Shown: positions 1 through 7,844, counted from the first letter of the stretch. The stretch is 64,000 nucleotides of DNA from Flavobacteriaceae bacterium (GCA_017858055.1 JAFMCA010000003.1:35036-99035), one strand, 5' to 3'. Program-made: numbers and translations. Notes: generated by a model from the letters alone, not told the origin.

Positions 1-2
1 AT

Positions 3-92
3 GAGCACGAGGATGAGGACGATGATGAGGATGAGGACGATGATGATGAGGACGATGATGATGAGGACGAGGATGATGAGGACGAGGATGAG
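3..92 (+). repeat. GAT/GAG/GAC codon repeat encoding an acidic tract
   Basis: Thirty consecutive codons are all Asp or Glu except one His, built from short tandem GATGAG and GACGAT units. In the other two frames it would read as Met/Arg/Thr-rich or hit stops, so the coding frame is unambiguous. Such low-complexity DNA is prone to slippage and copy-number change. The tract runs off the left edge, so its total length is unknown. Confidence 0.9.
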
Positions 93-416
93 AATCAGAA
101 TAGCAATTCCAACAACGCAACGTCTACAATAGTGATCGATTTAACTGCTACTGAGTTCAAAGATTTAGAAAATATTGGAGGATCCATGAATTATACTGCC
201 AAAAACTTACTGTTAGTTAGGGTAAGCGAAACATCGATTCGGGTGTTCAACAATGCTTGCCCTCATGAAGGGGTCAGAAATCGATGGTCTTTTGATGGAT
301 CAAAGTTTTTGTGTAGTGAACACAACCGATCTTACAGCAACACTTGTAACGGAAGCTTGATCTGTTATAACAGTATCCTTGAAGGAAATACATTAACAAT
401 TTCAGTTGCAAATTAA
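3..416 (+). CDS. Rieske [2Fe-2S] domain protein, 3' part only
   Basis: The reading frame is open from the left edge, so the N-terminus lies outside the window. About 30 almost purely acidic residues come first, then a short Asn/Ser-rich linker, then a domain of roughly 90 residues. The two Rieske cluster-binding boxes are visible: CPHEG and, after 16 intervening residues, CSEHNRSYS, giving Cys-x-His and Cys-x-x-His. This is the pattern of a [2Fe-2S] electron-transfer domain. An internal GTG at 132 could be taken as a start, but the acidic stretch is in frame with it, so the longer reading is preferred. The redox partner cannot be told from this fragment. The product is probably a multi-domain protein with a C-terminal Rieske module; I do not recognise the full architecture. 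Confidence 0.75.
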   Translation, partial: EHEDEDDDEDEDDDDEDDDDEDEDDEDEDENQNSNSNNATSTIVIDLTATEFKDLENIGGSMNYTAKNLLLVRVSETSIRVFNNACPHEGVRNRWSFDGSKFLCSEHNRSYSNTCNGSLICYNSILEGNTLTISVAN

Positions 417-619
417 TTTCATCCTACACTTTTAAAACTGGGTTAGATTCCAGTCGTAATCAAATTTTCAACTCAGAGTTAAACCAAATTAAATCCTTGA
501 GTTGGTGATTTAAGAAGAGCTCGCTATAAAAGTTGGAAAGGGTTTACTATTTCACTTTATTTGTTATTACTTTATAGAATAGAACTGTATTGGATAAATC
601 AAATAGAGATAGAAAGTTT

Positions 620-1669
620 ATGAAAATTAAAAACCAAGACCACTCGAGACGCGCTTTTATAGGAAAAGTTGCAGCAGCTACTGCAGGAATTTCCTTAGGA
701 ACTTCAAAAGTTTGGGGAGCTCCCGCTTATATTCCAAATTTATTCAATCCATATAAACGGATAAATGGTGTTCAGTTAGGTCTCATTACCTATTCTTTCA
801 GAGCGCTTGAGGATCAAAGTGCGGAAGCCACACTTCAATATATCTTAGATTGTGGTGTGAACTCGATAGAATTGATGGGAAGTACAGCAGAATCCTATAT
901 TGGCCGTCCTGAAAGTACCATAAACCGAAGAATGTTTTACCGTCTCTCTAGAAAAGAACGAAATAATGAATTAACCAAGGAGGAGGAAAAAGAATTGGCT
1001 GATCTAAAAAAACAACAAGAATCTTATGACAAAGAAGTAGAAGCTTGGAAAAAAACACGATCTGTTGAAGGTTTTAATTCTCTTAGAAAAATGTACAATG
1101 ATGCGGGTGTTGAGATTTACGCTTTTAAACCTGACTACTTATTGCGTAAGGATAATTCTGATGAAGATATTAATTACGCCATGCAAGCTGGAAAAAGATT
1201 AGGAGCAAGCCATGTGACCTTGGAACTTCCTGAAGAGGCATCGCATAGTTTACGTTTAGGAAAAATGGGAGAGAAAAACGGAATCAAAGTTGCCTATCAC
1301 GGTCATGAACAGCAACATGCCCATTGGTGGGATGCTGCCTTAGAACAGTCTTCATATAACGCCATGAATCTGGACCTCGGTCACTATATTGCTGCTGGAA
1401 ACACCGATGCTTTTGATTTTATCCAAAAAAATCACGAACACATTTTAAGCATGCATGTCAAAGACCGTCAAAATCCTGAGAATGGGAAAAAGAATGTGGT
1501 TTTTGGACAAGGAGACACCCCGATAGCTGAAGTACTCCAACTGATGCGAGACAAGAAGTATTCCTATGCTGCTACCATTGAATACGAATACGAAACCCCC
1601 GAGAATTCAACTATACTTCTTGAAATCAAAAAGAGTATCGATTATTGTAAAAACGCACTGGAGTCTTAA
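620..1669 (+). CDS. Tat-exported sugar phosphate isomerase/epimerase family protein
   Basis: A 349-residue TIM-barrel protein of the xylose-isomerase-like (AP endonuclease 2 superfamily) group. I chose the ATG at 620 rather than the TTG at 590 because it gives a compact Tat signal: SRRAFIGKVAAATA with the twin arginine, then a hydrophobic stretch and a WGAPAY cleavage region. Later segments such as GIKVAYHGHEQQH, MNLDLGHYIAAG and HVKDRQ carry the His/Glu/Asp residues that usually bind the metal in this fold. A charged helical insertion (about residues 100-150, Lys/Glu-rich) interrupts the barrel. Substrate is not predictable; relatives sit in sugar or inositol catabolism. It has no operon partner here: the next gene is on the opposite strand. 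Confidence 0.75.
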   Translation: MKIKNQDHSRRAFIGKVAAATAGISLGTSKVWGAPAYIPNLFNPYKRINGVQLGLITYSFRALEDQSAEATLQYILDCGVNSIELMGSTAESYIGRPESTINRRMFYRLSRKERNNELTKEEEKELADLKKQQESYDKEVEAWKKTRSVEGFNSLRKMYNDAGVEIYAFKPDYLLRKDNSDEDINYAMQAGKRLGASHVTLELPEEASHSLRLGKMGEKNGIKVAYHGHEQQHAHWWDAALEQSSYNAMNLDLGHYIAAGNTDAFDFIQKNHEHILSMHVKDRQNPENGKKNVVFGQGDTPIAEVLQLMRDKKYSYAATIEYEYETPENSTILLEIKKSIDYCKNALES

Positions 1670-1679
1670 TTTTTTAAAA

Positions 1680-3278
1680 TTAATTAGAGCGAAAACTTTC
1701 AACAGTTCCCTCCCAGTCCGGATCGGCAGCCCCGATCCAAGCTTGGTTGATGGAATCGAATGCAATGGCATGAACACGTCCAAAACGGGCTTTTTCCTGT
1801 ATGAGCTTGAACGGAAAAACCTTGTCGTCGAAATTGGCATTGAACTCCTGAACTTCTTCATGGTCTTCAATCCAAAGGGAATCTTGAAAGGGGAATACTC
1901 TTGGTAAAAATAGGGCCTTATTTATATCGTAATTTTGAGCAAAATAACGGTGAGCAACTTGAGTCACCGCCGTTACGATTCTACTTCCTCCTGCAGCTCC
2001 AAGAGCTAAAGTCACCTGATCTCCTTTCATAAACAAGGTTGGTGAAATATGAGAATTAGAACGATCCCCAGGTTTGTATTCTCCTAAATAGCCTCCTAAG
2101 GTTACAGCATAAAGAAAACCTAATTCTTTGGAGGCTACTTTTGATCCCATATTTGGACCCACAGTTTGGGTCAGGCTTACTACATTCCCCTCCTCATCGG
2201 CTGCTGTTAAGTGAGAGGTATGACCCCTAGACGCAACCCAAGAGGCTGGCATTTGGTCGAGATTTTCTGCAACCAATTTCAATTGGTTTTCCTCTATCTG
2301 TTTTGCCCATAAGCTTGCCTGATCGTATGAAATTATTTTTGCCAAAGAATCTCTATGGGTCAAATGTTTTCTGTAAGAATAGGCAAGAGCTGTTGCTTCG
2401 CCTACATGGTATGCCCATTTTTCCTCTGAGTCGGAAGATTTTAATTGATCTAAAATTTGAAGAATTTGTATCGTTATTGCACCATAAGAAGGTAAATGTA
2501 AACTAAGAATTTTATTTCCTTGAAAATTGCCTTCAAGTACCTCCGCATTTAAAGCTTGATAATTTTTCAAATCGTCTAAAGTAAGTACCCCTCCATGAGA
2601 CTGAATATCGCTGACCATTTTTTGAGCAATTTCCCCTTCATAGAATCCAGCTTTACCTTTTAACGCAATTTGTTTGAGCGTTTGTGCAAGTGTTTTTTGA
2701 ATTACTAAATCTCCTGTTTGAAAAGACGTACCATCCGTATTTAAAAAATGAGCTACTGTGCCTTCGTATTCTGAAAAATCTTTTTTTGCAAGTTGTTGTC
2801 TCAGCGCCTCACCGGGTAAAATGGAATATCCCTTTTTAGCAAGTTGTATGGCTGGCTGCATAACCTTTCGAAGAGGTAAAACCCCATGTTCTTTGTGTAA
2901 TTTAAGCAAGCCTGCTACCACACCTGGAATGCCAATCGTTTGATACCCTGAAGCATATTTTTCATTCGTGGGCTGATACTTCATAGGAACTTGAGTTGAG
3001 GCATCCACTCCCCCTACTTCGCCTGATGCTTCTCTGTAAATCGCTTGCAGGCGACCTCCAATTCCACTCATACTAGGTTCTACCACGGCTAAGGCAAATC
3101 CAGCTGCAACCGCTGCATCAAAAGCATTTCCCCCTTGAGAAAATATTTTTTTTCCTGCTAATGAGGCCAGAGGATGGGCAGCAGCTATTGTGTTGTTTGC
3201 ATATGGGGTTTTCGAGGGTGTTTTAAATGAAAGAAGGAATACTAGGGTCACGAATGAAAAAAGAACAGATTTAGACAT
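1680..3278 (-). CDS. Gamma-glutamyltransferase-fold protein, divergent active site
   Basis: 532 residues with an N-terminal signal sequence and the GGT (Ntn-hydrolase) layout: an N-terminal part with GGNAFDAAVAAGFALAVVEP, the processing/nucleophile site THR354 in HTSHLTAAD, and a C-terminal GAAGGSRIV. GGTs self-cleave before this Thr and transfer or hydrolyse gamma-glutamyl groups in the periplasm. Several residues that hold the glutamate in E. coli GGT are absent: the Arg of the DxRExxP segment is Ser94 (VDASTQVP), Asn411 aligns with Gly374, and the NNxMDDF segment reads AVTLGGYLG. Self-processing looks possible, but the substrate is probably not a standard gamma-glutamyl peptide. The ATG sits directly after a terminator T-tract. 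No nearby glutathione genes. Confidence 0.8.
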   Translation of the reverse strand: MSKSVLFSFVTLVFLLSFKTPSKTPYANNTIAAAHPLASLAGKKIFSQGGNAFDAAVAAGFALAVVEPSMSGIGGRLQAIYREASGEVGGVDASTQVPMKYQPTNEKYASGYQTIGIPGVVAGLLKLHKEHGVLPLRKVMQPAIQLAKKGYSILPGEALRQQLAKKDFSEYEGTVAHFLNTDGTSFQTGDLVIQKTLAQTLKQIALKGKAGFYEGEIAQKMVSDIQSHGGVLTLDDLKNYQALNAEVLEGNFQGNKILSLHLPSYGAITIQILQILDQLKSSDSEEKWAYHVGEATALAYSYRKHLTHRDSLAKIISYDQASLWAKQIEENQLKLVAENLDQMPASWVASRGHTSHLTAADEEGNVVSLTQTVGPNMGSKVASKELGFLYAVTLGGYLGEYKPGDRSNSHISPTLFMKGDQVTLALGAAGGSRIVTAVTQVAHRYFAQNYDINKALFLPRVFPFQDSLWIEDHEEVQEFNANFDDKVFPFKLIQEKARFGRVHAIAFDSINQAWIGAADPDWEGTVESFRSN

Positions 3279-3312
3279 AAAAAAAGGTTTGCAAGCAAGT
3301 TACAAACCTTTT
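3279..3312 (-). terminator. Intrinsic terminator abutting the GGT start codon
   Basis: On the minus strand a 10-bp stem (AAAAGGTTTG / CAAACCTTTT) with an 11-nt loop is followed by a run of T that ends immediately before the ATG at 3278. It would end transcripts from the gene at 3399-4136. It leaves no room for a separate leader or ribosome site for the GGT gene. Confidence 0.75.
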
Positions 3313-3398
3313 CAAAAAGTGTCAGAAAAATATTAAGGCTCCTTTTTTTTTAAAATAAAAATGAAAAGAAAAGCGTTCGGATTGTCCATTCCGTTGGA

Positions 3399-4136
3399 CT
3401 ACCTCATGGATTTATGCAACTTCATTAATACCCGATATTTTAAATCTCTAAGTTTCAACATCTGTTGGTATTCCTTAGAAGCATCTTGTAAATCTTTTCC
3501 CATAAAAGTTTTTAGGTAATCTGCATGGCTAGTATACCAATCCACAGTGACATGAGTATGGGAAATATCTGTACCGTAATCATCTATTCTTCGGGCAAAA
3601 TCCCAACCAACTCTTATCGAGTTATCATCTATACTCTTGGTTCCGTTGAGCTCTGCGTCTTCATACGATTTCCATTTATCACCTTTCAACTTAATTAGAT
3701 TAAATGCTAAGTATTCTGGTACTTGCGGAGTCCCTTTTTTTCTGATTGATGCAAGACCCATATATTTTGCTACCGCTACAATGTCCCGAACTTCTTCTAA
3801 ATCTTTCCCTTTGATGAGCATGTCTCTTTGACTCACATAGTCAGGTTTTGTCCATTGAAATTCATCAATTTTACTTTGCATATCAATATCATAAATGGTA
3901 GTTAGCATATGCGTAAAATTTTCAGAAGGGTTGTCGACAACTTTCCATACATCCCAACCTACAATAATTCCCGCATCCAATCTTTGTTGATGCGTTATGG
4001 CGAAAACATTTTCGATATAGTCATCATAAGCACTTACGTTATGGGCTTTGATGAAGGTCTGTTCATAGACAAGATTTTGCCCTAGGACACCTACTGTAGA
4101 AATAAAGAAAATAAGAAGAAAAGAGATTTTTTTCAT
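3399..4136 (-). CDS. Secreted protein of unknown function, two internal repeats (paralogue 1)
   Basis: 245 residues starting with a clear signal peptide (MKKISFLLIFFISTVGVLGQ). The mature part appears to contain two copies of a roughly 100-residue unit. GIIVGWDVWKVVDNPSENFT in the first half parallels SIRVGWDFARRIDDYGTDIS in the second, each followed by a His/Thr-rich strand (THMLTTIYD, THVTVDWY). This alternation resembles a duplicated ferredoxin-like or dimeric alpha/beta-barrel fold, which is an inference from pattern only. The gene at 4442-5116 is similar in length and layout and shares its promoter-leader block. No catalytic motif is recognised. It is likely periplasmic. Confidence 0.65.
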   Translation of the reverse strand: MKKISFLLIFFISTVGVLGQNLVYEQTFIKAHNVSAYDDYIENVFAITHQQRLDAGIIVGWDVWKVVDNPSENFTHMLTTIYDIDMQSKIDEFQWTKPDYVSQRDMLIKGKDLEEVRDIVAVAKYMGLASIRKKGTPQVPEYLAFNLIKLKGDKWKSYEDAELNGTKSIDDNSIRVGWDFARRIDDYGTDISHTHVTVDWYTSHADYLKTFMGKDLQDASKEYQQMLKLRDLKYRVLMKLHKSMR

Positions 4137-4173
4137 TTGAATTGATTTATGGTTAATACTTCTTCTAAGATAG
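4134..4173 (-). promoter_or_regulatory. Leader and -7 region of paralogue 1, shared with paralogue 2
   Basis: The 40 bases upstream of and including the ATG match the equivalent block of the next gene (5114-5153) at 35 of 40 positions. The block contains TATCTTAG (4165-4172), a variant of the Bacteroidota -7 box. No TTG is found at the right spacing here, so this copy may be the weaker promoter. Confidence 0.5.
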
Positions 4174-4398
4174 TTTGTTTTAATTTAATTTTTCTTCAAA
4201 ATCTCAAAAAGTCTTTTTATTAAACCAAAAAATTGATTTTTTTACCTATTTCTACCTGTTTATATTGATTTTTGGATATTTTTTAATCCTTTTCTACTGT
4301 TTTCTGTGTTTTTTGGTTAAAATGGAATTTTTTAAGCTCTTTGATTTGTAGATTTCAGAAAGGCATGAGTTCAAGTCCAGCAAAAGAAAAAAGATATA
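4174..4398. other. AT-rich intergenic stretch, no gene seen
   Basis: With the adjoining leader and terminator, about 300 bases lack a gene. The stretch is strongly pyrimidine-biased on the plus strand, with several TTTTCTACTG-like runs. At 4370-4378 TTCAAGTCC resembles a tRNA T-loop, but the flanking bases do not form a T-stem and no other tRNA arm is present. I see no promoter or coding signal that I can defend. Confidence 0.4.
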
Positions 4399-4400
4399 AA

Positions 4401-4424
4401 AAAACCCTCCAGTTGGAGGGTTTT
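4401..4424. terminator. Intrinsic terminator
   Basis: A 10-bp perfect stem, AAAACCCTCC / GGAGGGTTTT, with an AGTT loop and A/T runs on both sides. It works in either orientation and directly follows the stop codon of the minus-strand gene at 4442-5116. Confidence 0.9.
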
Positions 4425-4441
4425 TTTATTGTAAACCTATC

Positions 4442-5116
4442 TTAATGACGATTAAATAGATGAATATTATTAGTAAAATAACTCTGAACAAGTTTTACTT
4501 CACCTCGCTCTTTAATAAAATCTTGGAATGCTTTTGTTTTCTGAATCGCTCTTTCTAAAAGAACAAGATCATTTAAATCTCTTCCCTTGAGTGAAGTAGA
4601 ATGGGTTCCTCCCATTCCTCCCATATCTATAGAAGTAACCGTTGCCCCTCGATCACCCATAACATCTTCAATAGCCTTGATAAACTTATCGTACGCCGCT
4701 AAAAATTGTTCTGGATTAGCTACAATTACTTCCCAATGTTTTGAAGCTTTATTTTTTTCTCTATTGTTATCTCTCCACCTCAAATTTGTCAGTACCATGG
4801 ATCTATGAACACCGTTGAAATGCCTTCTCAATTTACCTGTATACGCTTCCCATTCTGCGTCTGTTTTTTTGACTTTTTCTCCCCAATTGGCAGGATCCCC
4901 AGCAAATAGAATTCGATGGGTAGCCCCTTTTAAATAATTTACACTCTGAAGTACAGCAGCACCCGATTTTCGTTCTACGTCGTGATATTCTGCGAATAAT
5001 CTCGCCACGTCTGGGGCTTCGCCCATTTTAACATCTAAATTGATTACTCGAATACTTGTCTGAGCTACAGAAAATAGAGAGCAAAAAAGGATTGTAATAA
5101 GAATTGAATTCTTCAT
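4442..5116 (-). CDS. Secreted protein of unknown function (paralogue 2)
   Basis: 224 residues with a signal peptide (MKNSILITILFCSLFSVAQ). As in its neighbour, two roughly 95-residue halves can be seen. The first runs from VINLDVKMGEAPDVARLF to VLTNLRWRD; the second begins KHWEVIVANPEQFLAAYDKF. Each starts with a strand and then an amphipathic helix, as in dimeric alpha/beta-barrel domains. A Gly-rich SIDMGGMGGTHSTSLKG loop lies between the helices of the second half. It is transcribed from its own well-formed promoter and ended by a strong terminator. No enzymatic motif is recognised, and the relation to paralogue 1 rests on layout plus the shared leader. Confidence 0.65.
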   Translation of the reverse strand: MKNSILITILFCSLFSVAQTSIRVINLDVKMGEAPDVARLFAEYHDVERKSGAAVLQSVNYLKGATHRILFAGDPANWGEKVKKTDAEWEAYTGKLRRHFNGVHRSMVLTNLRWRDNNREKNKASKHWEVIVANPEQFLAAYDKFIKAIEDVMGDRGATVTSIDMGGMGGTHSTSLKGRDLNDLVLLERAIQKTKAFQDFIKERGEVKLVQSYFTNNIHLFNRH

Positions 5117-5144
5117 TTGAATAGATTTATGGTTAATAATACCT

Positions 5145-5174
5145 CCAAGATAGAAAGAATAGTTTGCATATCAA
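5145..5174 (-). promoter_or_regulatory. Bacteroidota-type promoter for paralogue 2
   Basis: On the minus strand TTG (5174-5172) is followed after 19 bases by TATCTTGG (5152-5145), close to the -33 TTG / -7 TAnnTTTG consensus. The leader to the ATG at 5116 is about 25 nt and nearly identical to that of paralogue 1. Confidence 0.55.
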
Positions 5175-5317
5175 TTTTTAACCCCCAGCTCCAATAGAAA
5201 AACCTTTTTCTAAAACCCACCCACCTGTTTTTTGTATAAGTGTGCACGAGATGTTTTAGGTTTTACTATTTACAGTAAAAACACAAGATTTGTTGCCAAT
5301 ATGTTGCCATTTGTAAA

Positions 5318-5360
5318 GGAAAAAATCCGCAACTTCATGTAAAACAATGAGTTACGGATT
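5318..5360 (-). terminator. Terminator after tRNA-Leu
   Basis: Downstream of the tRNA on the minus strand, AATCCGTAACTCA pairs (with G-U pairs and one bulge) with TGAAGTTGCGGATT and is followed by TTTTTT. Confidence 0.75.
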
Positions 5361-5367
5361 CTTAAAG

Positions 5368-5449
5368 TACCTCGGGTGGGAATCGAACCCACACTCCCGA
5401 AAGAACAGGATTTTGAATCCAGCGCGTCTACCAGTTCCGCCACCGAGGC
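5368..5449 (-). tRNA. tRNA-Leu (anticodon CAA)
   Basis: On the minus strand the acceptor stem GCCTCGG pairs with CCGAGGT (one G-U). The D-arm region contains AACTGGTAGACGC. The anticodon loop TTCAAAA gives CAA at positions 34-36. A long variable arm (TGTTCTTTCGGGA) marks a class II tRNA. The T-arm is GTGGG-TTCGATT-CCCAC. The 3' CCA is not encoded. It reads UUG codons and has its own terminator. Confidence 0.93.
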
Positions 5450-5541
5450 ATCGGTTCTCTTTTGAACTAGGGCACAAAAATAATAAAATAATTAAGCCGC
5501 CAATTTAAAATATTGAATAAGGTGAAGCATAAATTTATTTT

Positions 5542-5549
5542 TACATTTG
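5542..5549 (+). promoter_or_regulatory. Candidate -7 box for prs-rplY
   Basis: TACATTTG matches TAnnTTTG and lies 16 bases before the prs ATG, implying a very short leader. The nearest upstream TTG is 26 bases away, longer than usual, so only the -7 element is supported. Confidence 0.4.
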
Positions 5550-5565
5550 TACAGATTAAAATTTT

Positions 5566-6498
5566 ATGGAGACTCCCGCAAAAATATTCGCCTGTACACA
5601 AAGTACAGTCTTAGGCAAAGCTATTGCCGACCATTTTGGAATCGAAGTTGGAAAGGTTAACTTTTCACGTTACAGCGATGGTGAATTTCAACCTTCATTT
5701 GAAGAATCGGTTCGAGGTGTTCGAATTTTTATTGTAGGATCTACCCATCCTTCTTCCGAAAATCTCATGGAAATGCTGCTCATGTTGGATGCAGCAAAAA
5801 GAGCCTCTGCCAGACACATTACCGCTGTTATGCCCTACTTTGGATGGGCAAGACAAGATCGAAAAGACAAACCCAGAGTACCCATAGGAGCCAAATTAAT
5901 TGCAAAACTGCTTGAGACTGCTGGTGCTACTCGCATCATTACCATGGATTTACACGCAGATCAAATTCAAGGGTTTTTTGAAAAACCCGTTGACCATCTT
6001 TTTGCTTCAACCATTTTTCTTCCTTATATCAATTCTCTAAATCTTTCGGATTTAACAATAGCCTCCCCCGATATGGGAGGTTCGAAACGGGCCTATGCGT
6101 ATTCAAAATATTTAAGTAGTGATGTCGTCATTTGCTATAAGCAAAGAGAAAAAGCAAATGTTATCTCTCACATGGAACTGATTGGAAATGTGGAAGGAAA
6201 AAATGTGATTCTAGTAGACGACATGGTAGATACTGCTGGAACACTCACCAAAGCCGCAGATTTAATGAAAGAACGTGGTGCAATTTCTGTTCGTGCAATA
6301 TGTACTCACGCCCTACTTTCAGGCAATGCTTATGAAAAAATTGAAAAATCCCAACTGGAAGAACTTATAGTGACTGATTCTATTCCACCAAAAGTTAGTC
6401 ACCCTAAAGTAAAAGTGTTATCTTGCGCCCCATTATTCGCTGAGGTAATGAAAAAAGTTCACTACAATCAGTCGATTAGTTCAAAATTTATAATGTAA
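5566..6498 (+). CDS. prs: Ribose-phosphate pyrophosphokinase
   Basis: 310 residues, the normal length for class I PRPP synthetase. It transfers pyrophosphate from ATP to ribose 5-phosphate to give PRPP for purine, pyrimidine, NAD, His and Trp synthesis in the cytoplasm. Visible motifs are [14 protein letters not shown] (residues 91-104, ATP site with the catalytic-loop Lys/Arg), [11 protein letters not shown] (128-138, the PRPP synthetase signature) and the PRPP-binding loop [13 protein letters not shown] (214-226). It is followed after 10 bases by rplY, a pairing common in Bacteroidota, so the two are likely co-transcribed. Confidence 0.97.
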   Translation: METPAKIFACTQSTVLGKAIADHFGIEVGKVNFSRYSDGEFQPSFEESVRGVRIFIVGSTHPSSENLMEMLLMLDAAKRASARHITAVMPYFGWARQDRKDKPRVPIGAKLIAKLLETAGATRIITMDLHADQIQGFFEKPVDHLFASTIFLPYINSLNLSDLTIASPDMGGSKRAYAYSKYLSSDVVICYKQREKANVISHMELIGNVEGKNVILVDDMVDTAGTLTKAADLMKERGAISVRAICTHALLSGNAYEKIEKSQLEELIVTDSIPPKVSHPKVKVLSCAPLFAEVMKKVHYNQSISSKFIM

Positions 6499-6508
6499 AA
6501 ACAAAATC

Positions 6509-7165
6509 ATGAAATCAATTACTATTAAAGGATCTAAAAGAGAAAGCGTAGGCAAGGTTGCGACCAAAGCTATACGCAATGCTGGAAGAGTTCCCTGTGT
6601 ATTGTATGGTGGAGGGGAACCTCTTCACTTTTCGGCACCGGAACTTGGTTTCAGCAAACTGGTGTACACCCCAAATGCGCATACCGTTGTCATTGAATTA
6701 GAGGACGGTACTAAAATAAACGCAATTTTACAAGACATTCAATTCCACCCAGTATCGGACAAAATTCTTCATGTTGACTTCTACCGTCTGTTTGACAACA
6801 AGGAAATCTCCATGAATATCCCCGTTAAAATTGAAGGTGCGGCTCCAGGAGTTCTTAACAGTGGAGGGGTACTTAGTCTTAACAAGAGAAAGCTCCGTGT
6901 AAAAGCGCTTCCTAAGGATTTACCAGATGTGATCATAGCGAACATTTCTAAGTTAAAGCTAGGGAACAAACTTTACACTTCTCAACTTCAAACCGAGACT
7001 TATACAATACTTCACCCAGACAATACCGTGGTATGTCAGGTGAGATCATCCAGAGCTTCAGCCAAAAATGCTGACATCGAAGATGAAGATGAAGAATTAA
7101 CAGAAGTAGAAGGAACAACAGCAGTTGCTGCTGAAACTGATGCAAACGAATCATCAGAAAACTAA
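6509..7165 (+). CDS. rplY: 50S ribosomal protein L25/general stress protein Ctc
   Basis: 218 residues, so the long CTC form. The N-terminal L25 domain (about 1-95: [50 protein letters not shown]) binds 5S rRNA. A second beta domain follows (about 96-185: [32 protein letters not shown]). The tail is acidic and disordered ([12 protein letters not shown] and beyond), usual in Bacteroidota versions. It sits directly downstream of prs and ends at a strong terminator. Confidence 0.95.
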   Translation: MKSITIKGSKRESVGKVATKAIRNAGRVPCVLYGGGEPLHFSAPELGFSKLVYTPNAHTVVIELEDGTKINAILQDIQFHPVSDKILHVDFYRLFDNKEISMNIPVKIEGAAPGVLNSGGVLSLNKRKLRVKALPKDLPDVIIANISKLKLGNKLYTSQLQTETYTILHPDNTVVCQVRSSRASAKNADIEDEDEELTEVEGTTAVAAETDANESSEN

Positions 7166-7190
7166 CCAATACTTTGCTTTAGCATCCAAA

Positions 7191-7219
7191 AAGCATGTGA
7201 GAACTCACATGCTTTTTTT
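7191..7219 (+). terminator. Intrinsic terminator after rplY
   Basis: An 11-bp stem, AAGCATGTGAG / CTCACATGCTT, with an AA loop, followed by a T-run (7213-7219). It closes the prs-rplY unit. The first possible pth ATG lies only 10 bases further on. Confidence 0.93.
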
Positions 7220-7229
7220 ATTTTAGTGC

Positions 7230-7841
7230 ATGTTTTCCTTTAAACGCTTTTTTAGAAAGAGCCAAACTTTAGCTATGAATAAATTCTTAATTGTCGGATT
7301 AGGAAATATCGGATCAGAATATGAAGACACTCGACACAACGTTGGATTCAAAATTGTTGAGGATCTAGCTAAGCAAAATGAATCGGAATGGGAATTGCAA
7401 AAGCTTGCCCATTCTTGTAGCTTCAAAAAAAAGGGGAGGCAATTTGTGCTAATCAAACCCACTACCTTTATGAATCGAAGTGGAAAATCCGTAAGGCATT
7501 GGGCATTAAAAGAAAATATTCCTTTAGAAAATATCTTAATCCTGACCGATGAACTGCATCTTCCATTTGGAACTATTCGAATACGAGGAAAAGGAAGTCC
7601 CGCAGGACACAATGGACTTAAAGACATCGAATCCGAATTAAACACTCCCAATTATGCCCGCTTGAGATTTGGTATTGGCACAGAGTTGAAGCCTTTAGAT
7701 CAAGTAAAATTTGTCTTGGATCCCTGGACCGAGGAAGAAACAAGACTGCTGCCCGAACGACTCAAACATTGTTCTGAAGCTGTTATGAGTTTTGGTTTGG
7801 AAGGACTTCAAAACAGCATGAATAAATTCAACGGTAAATAA
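7230..7841 (+). CDS. pth: Peptidyl-tRNA hydrolase
   Basis: The enzyme frees tRNA from peptidyl-tRNAs that drop off ribosomes. Family signatures are FLIVGLGNIGSEYEDTRHNVGF (with the catalytic His in TRHNVGF), KPTTFMNRSG, LTDELHLPFG (catalytic Asp) and GHNGLKDIE. From the ATG at 7230 the protein has 203 residues with a basic 15-residue extension (MFSFKRFFRKSQTLA). The ATG at 7275 would give the classical start MNKFLIVGLGN. I keep the upstream start because such extensions occur in flavobacterial Pth, as far as I recall, but it lies only 10 bases past a terminator, so the choice is uncertain. The stop is 3 bases from that of the convergent lipoprotein gene. Confidence 0.93.
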   Translation: MFSFKRFFRKSQTLAMNKFLIVGLGNIGSEYEDTRHNVGFKIVEDLAKQNESEWELQKLAHSCSFKKKGRQFVLIKPTTFMNRSGKSVRHWALKENIPLENILILTDELHLPFGTIRIRGKGSPAGHNGLKDIESELNTPNYARLRFGIGTELKPLDQVKFVLDPWTEEETRLLPERLKHCSEAVMSFGLEGLQNSMNKFNGK

Positions 7842-7844
7842 ATC

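Noticed and set aside
1..92. The GAT/GAG repeat as a possible CRISPR or non-coding satellite
   Set aside because: There are no spacers. The repeat is in frame with the Rieske domain and encodes a continuous acidic tract.
4362..4384. tRNA-like T-loop (TTCAAGTCC) in the intergenic region
   Set aside because: The flanking five bases do not pair, and no acceptor, D or anticodon arm can be built around it, so no tRNA is called.
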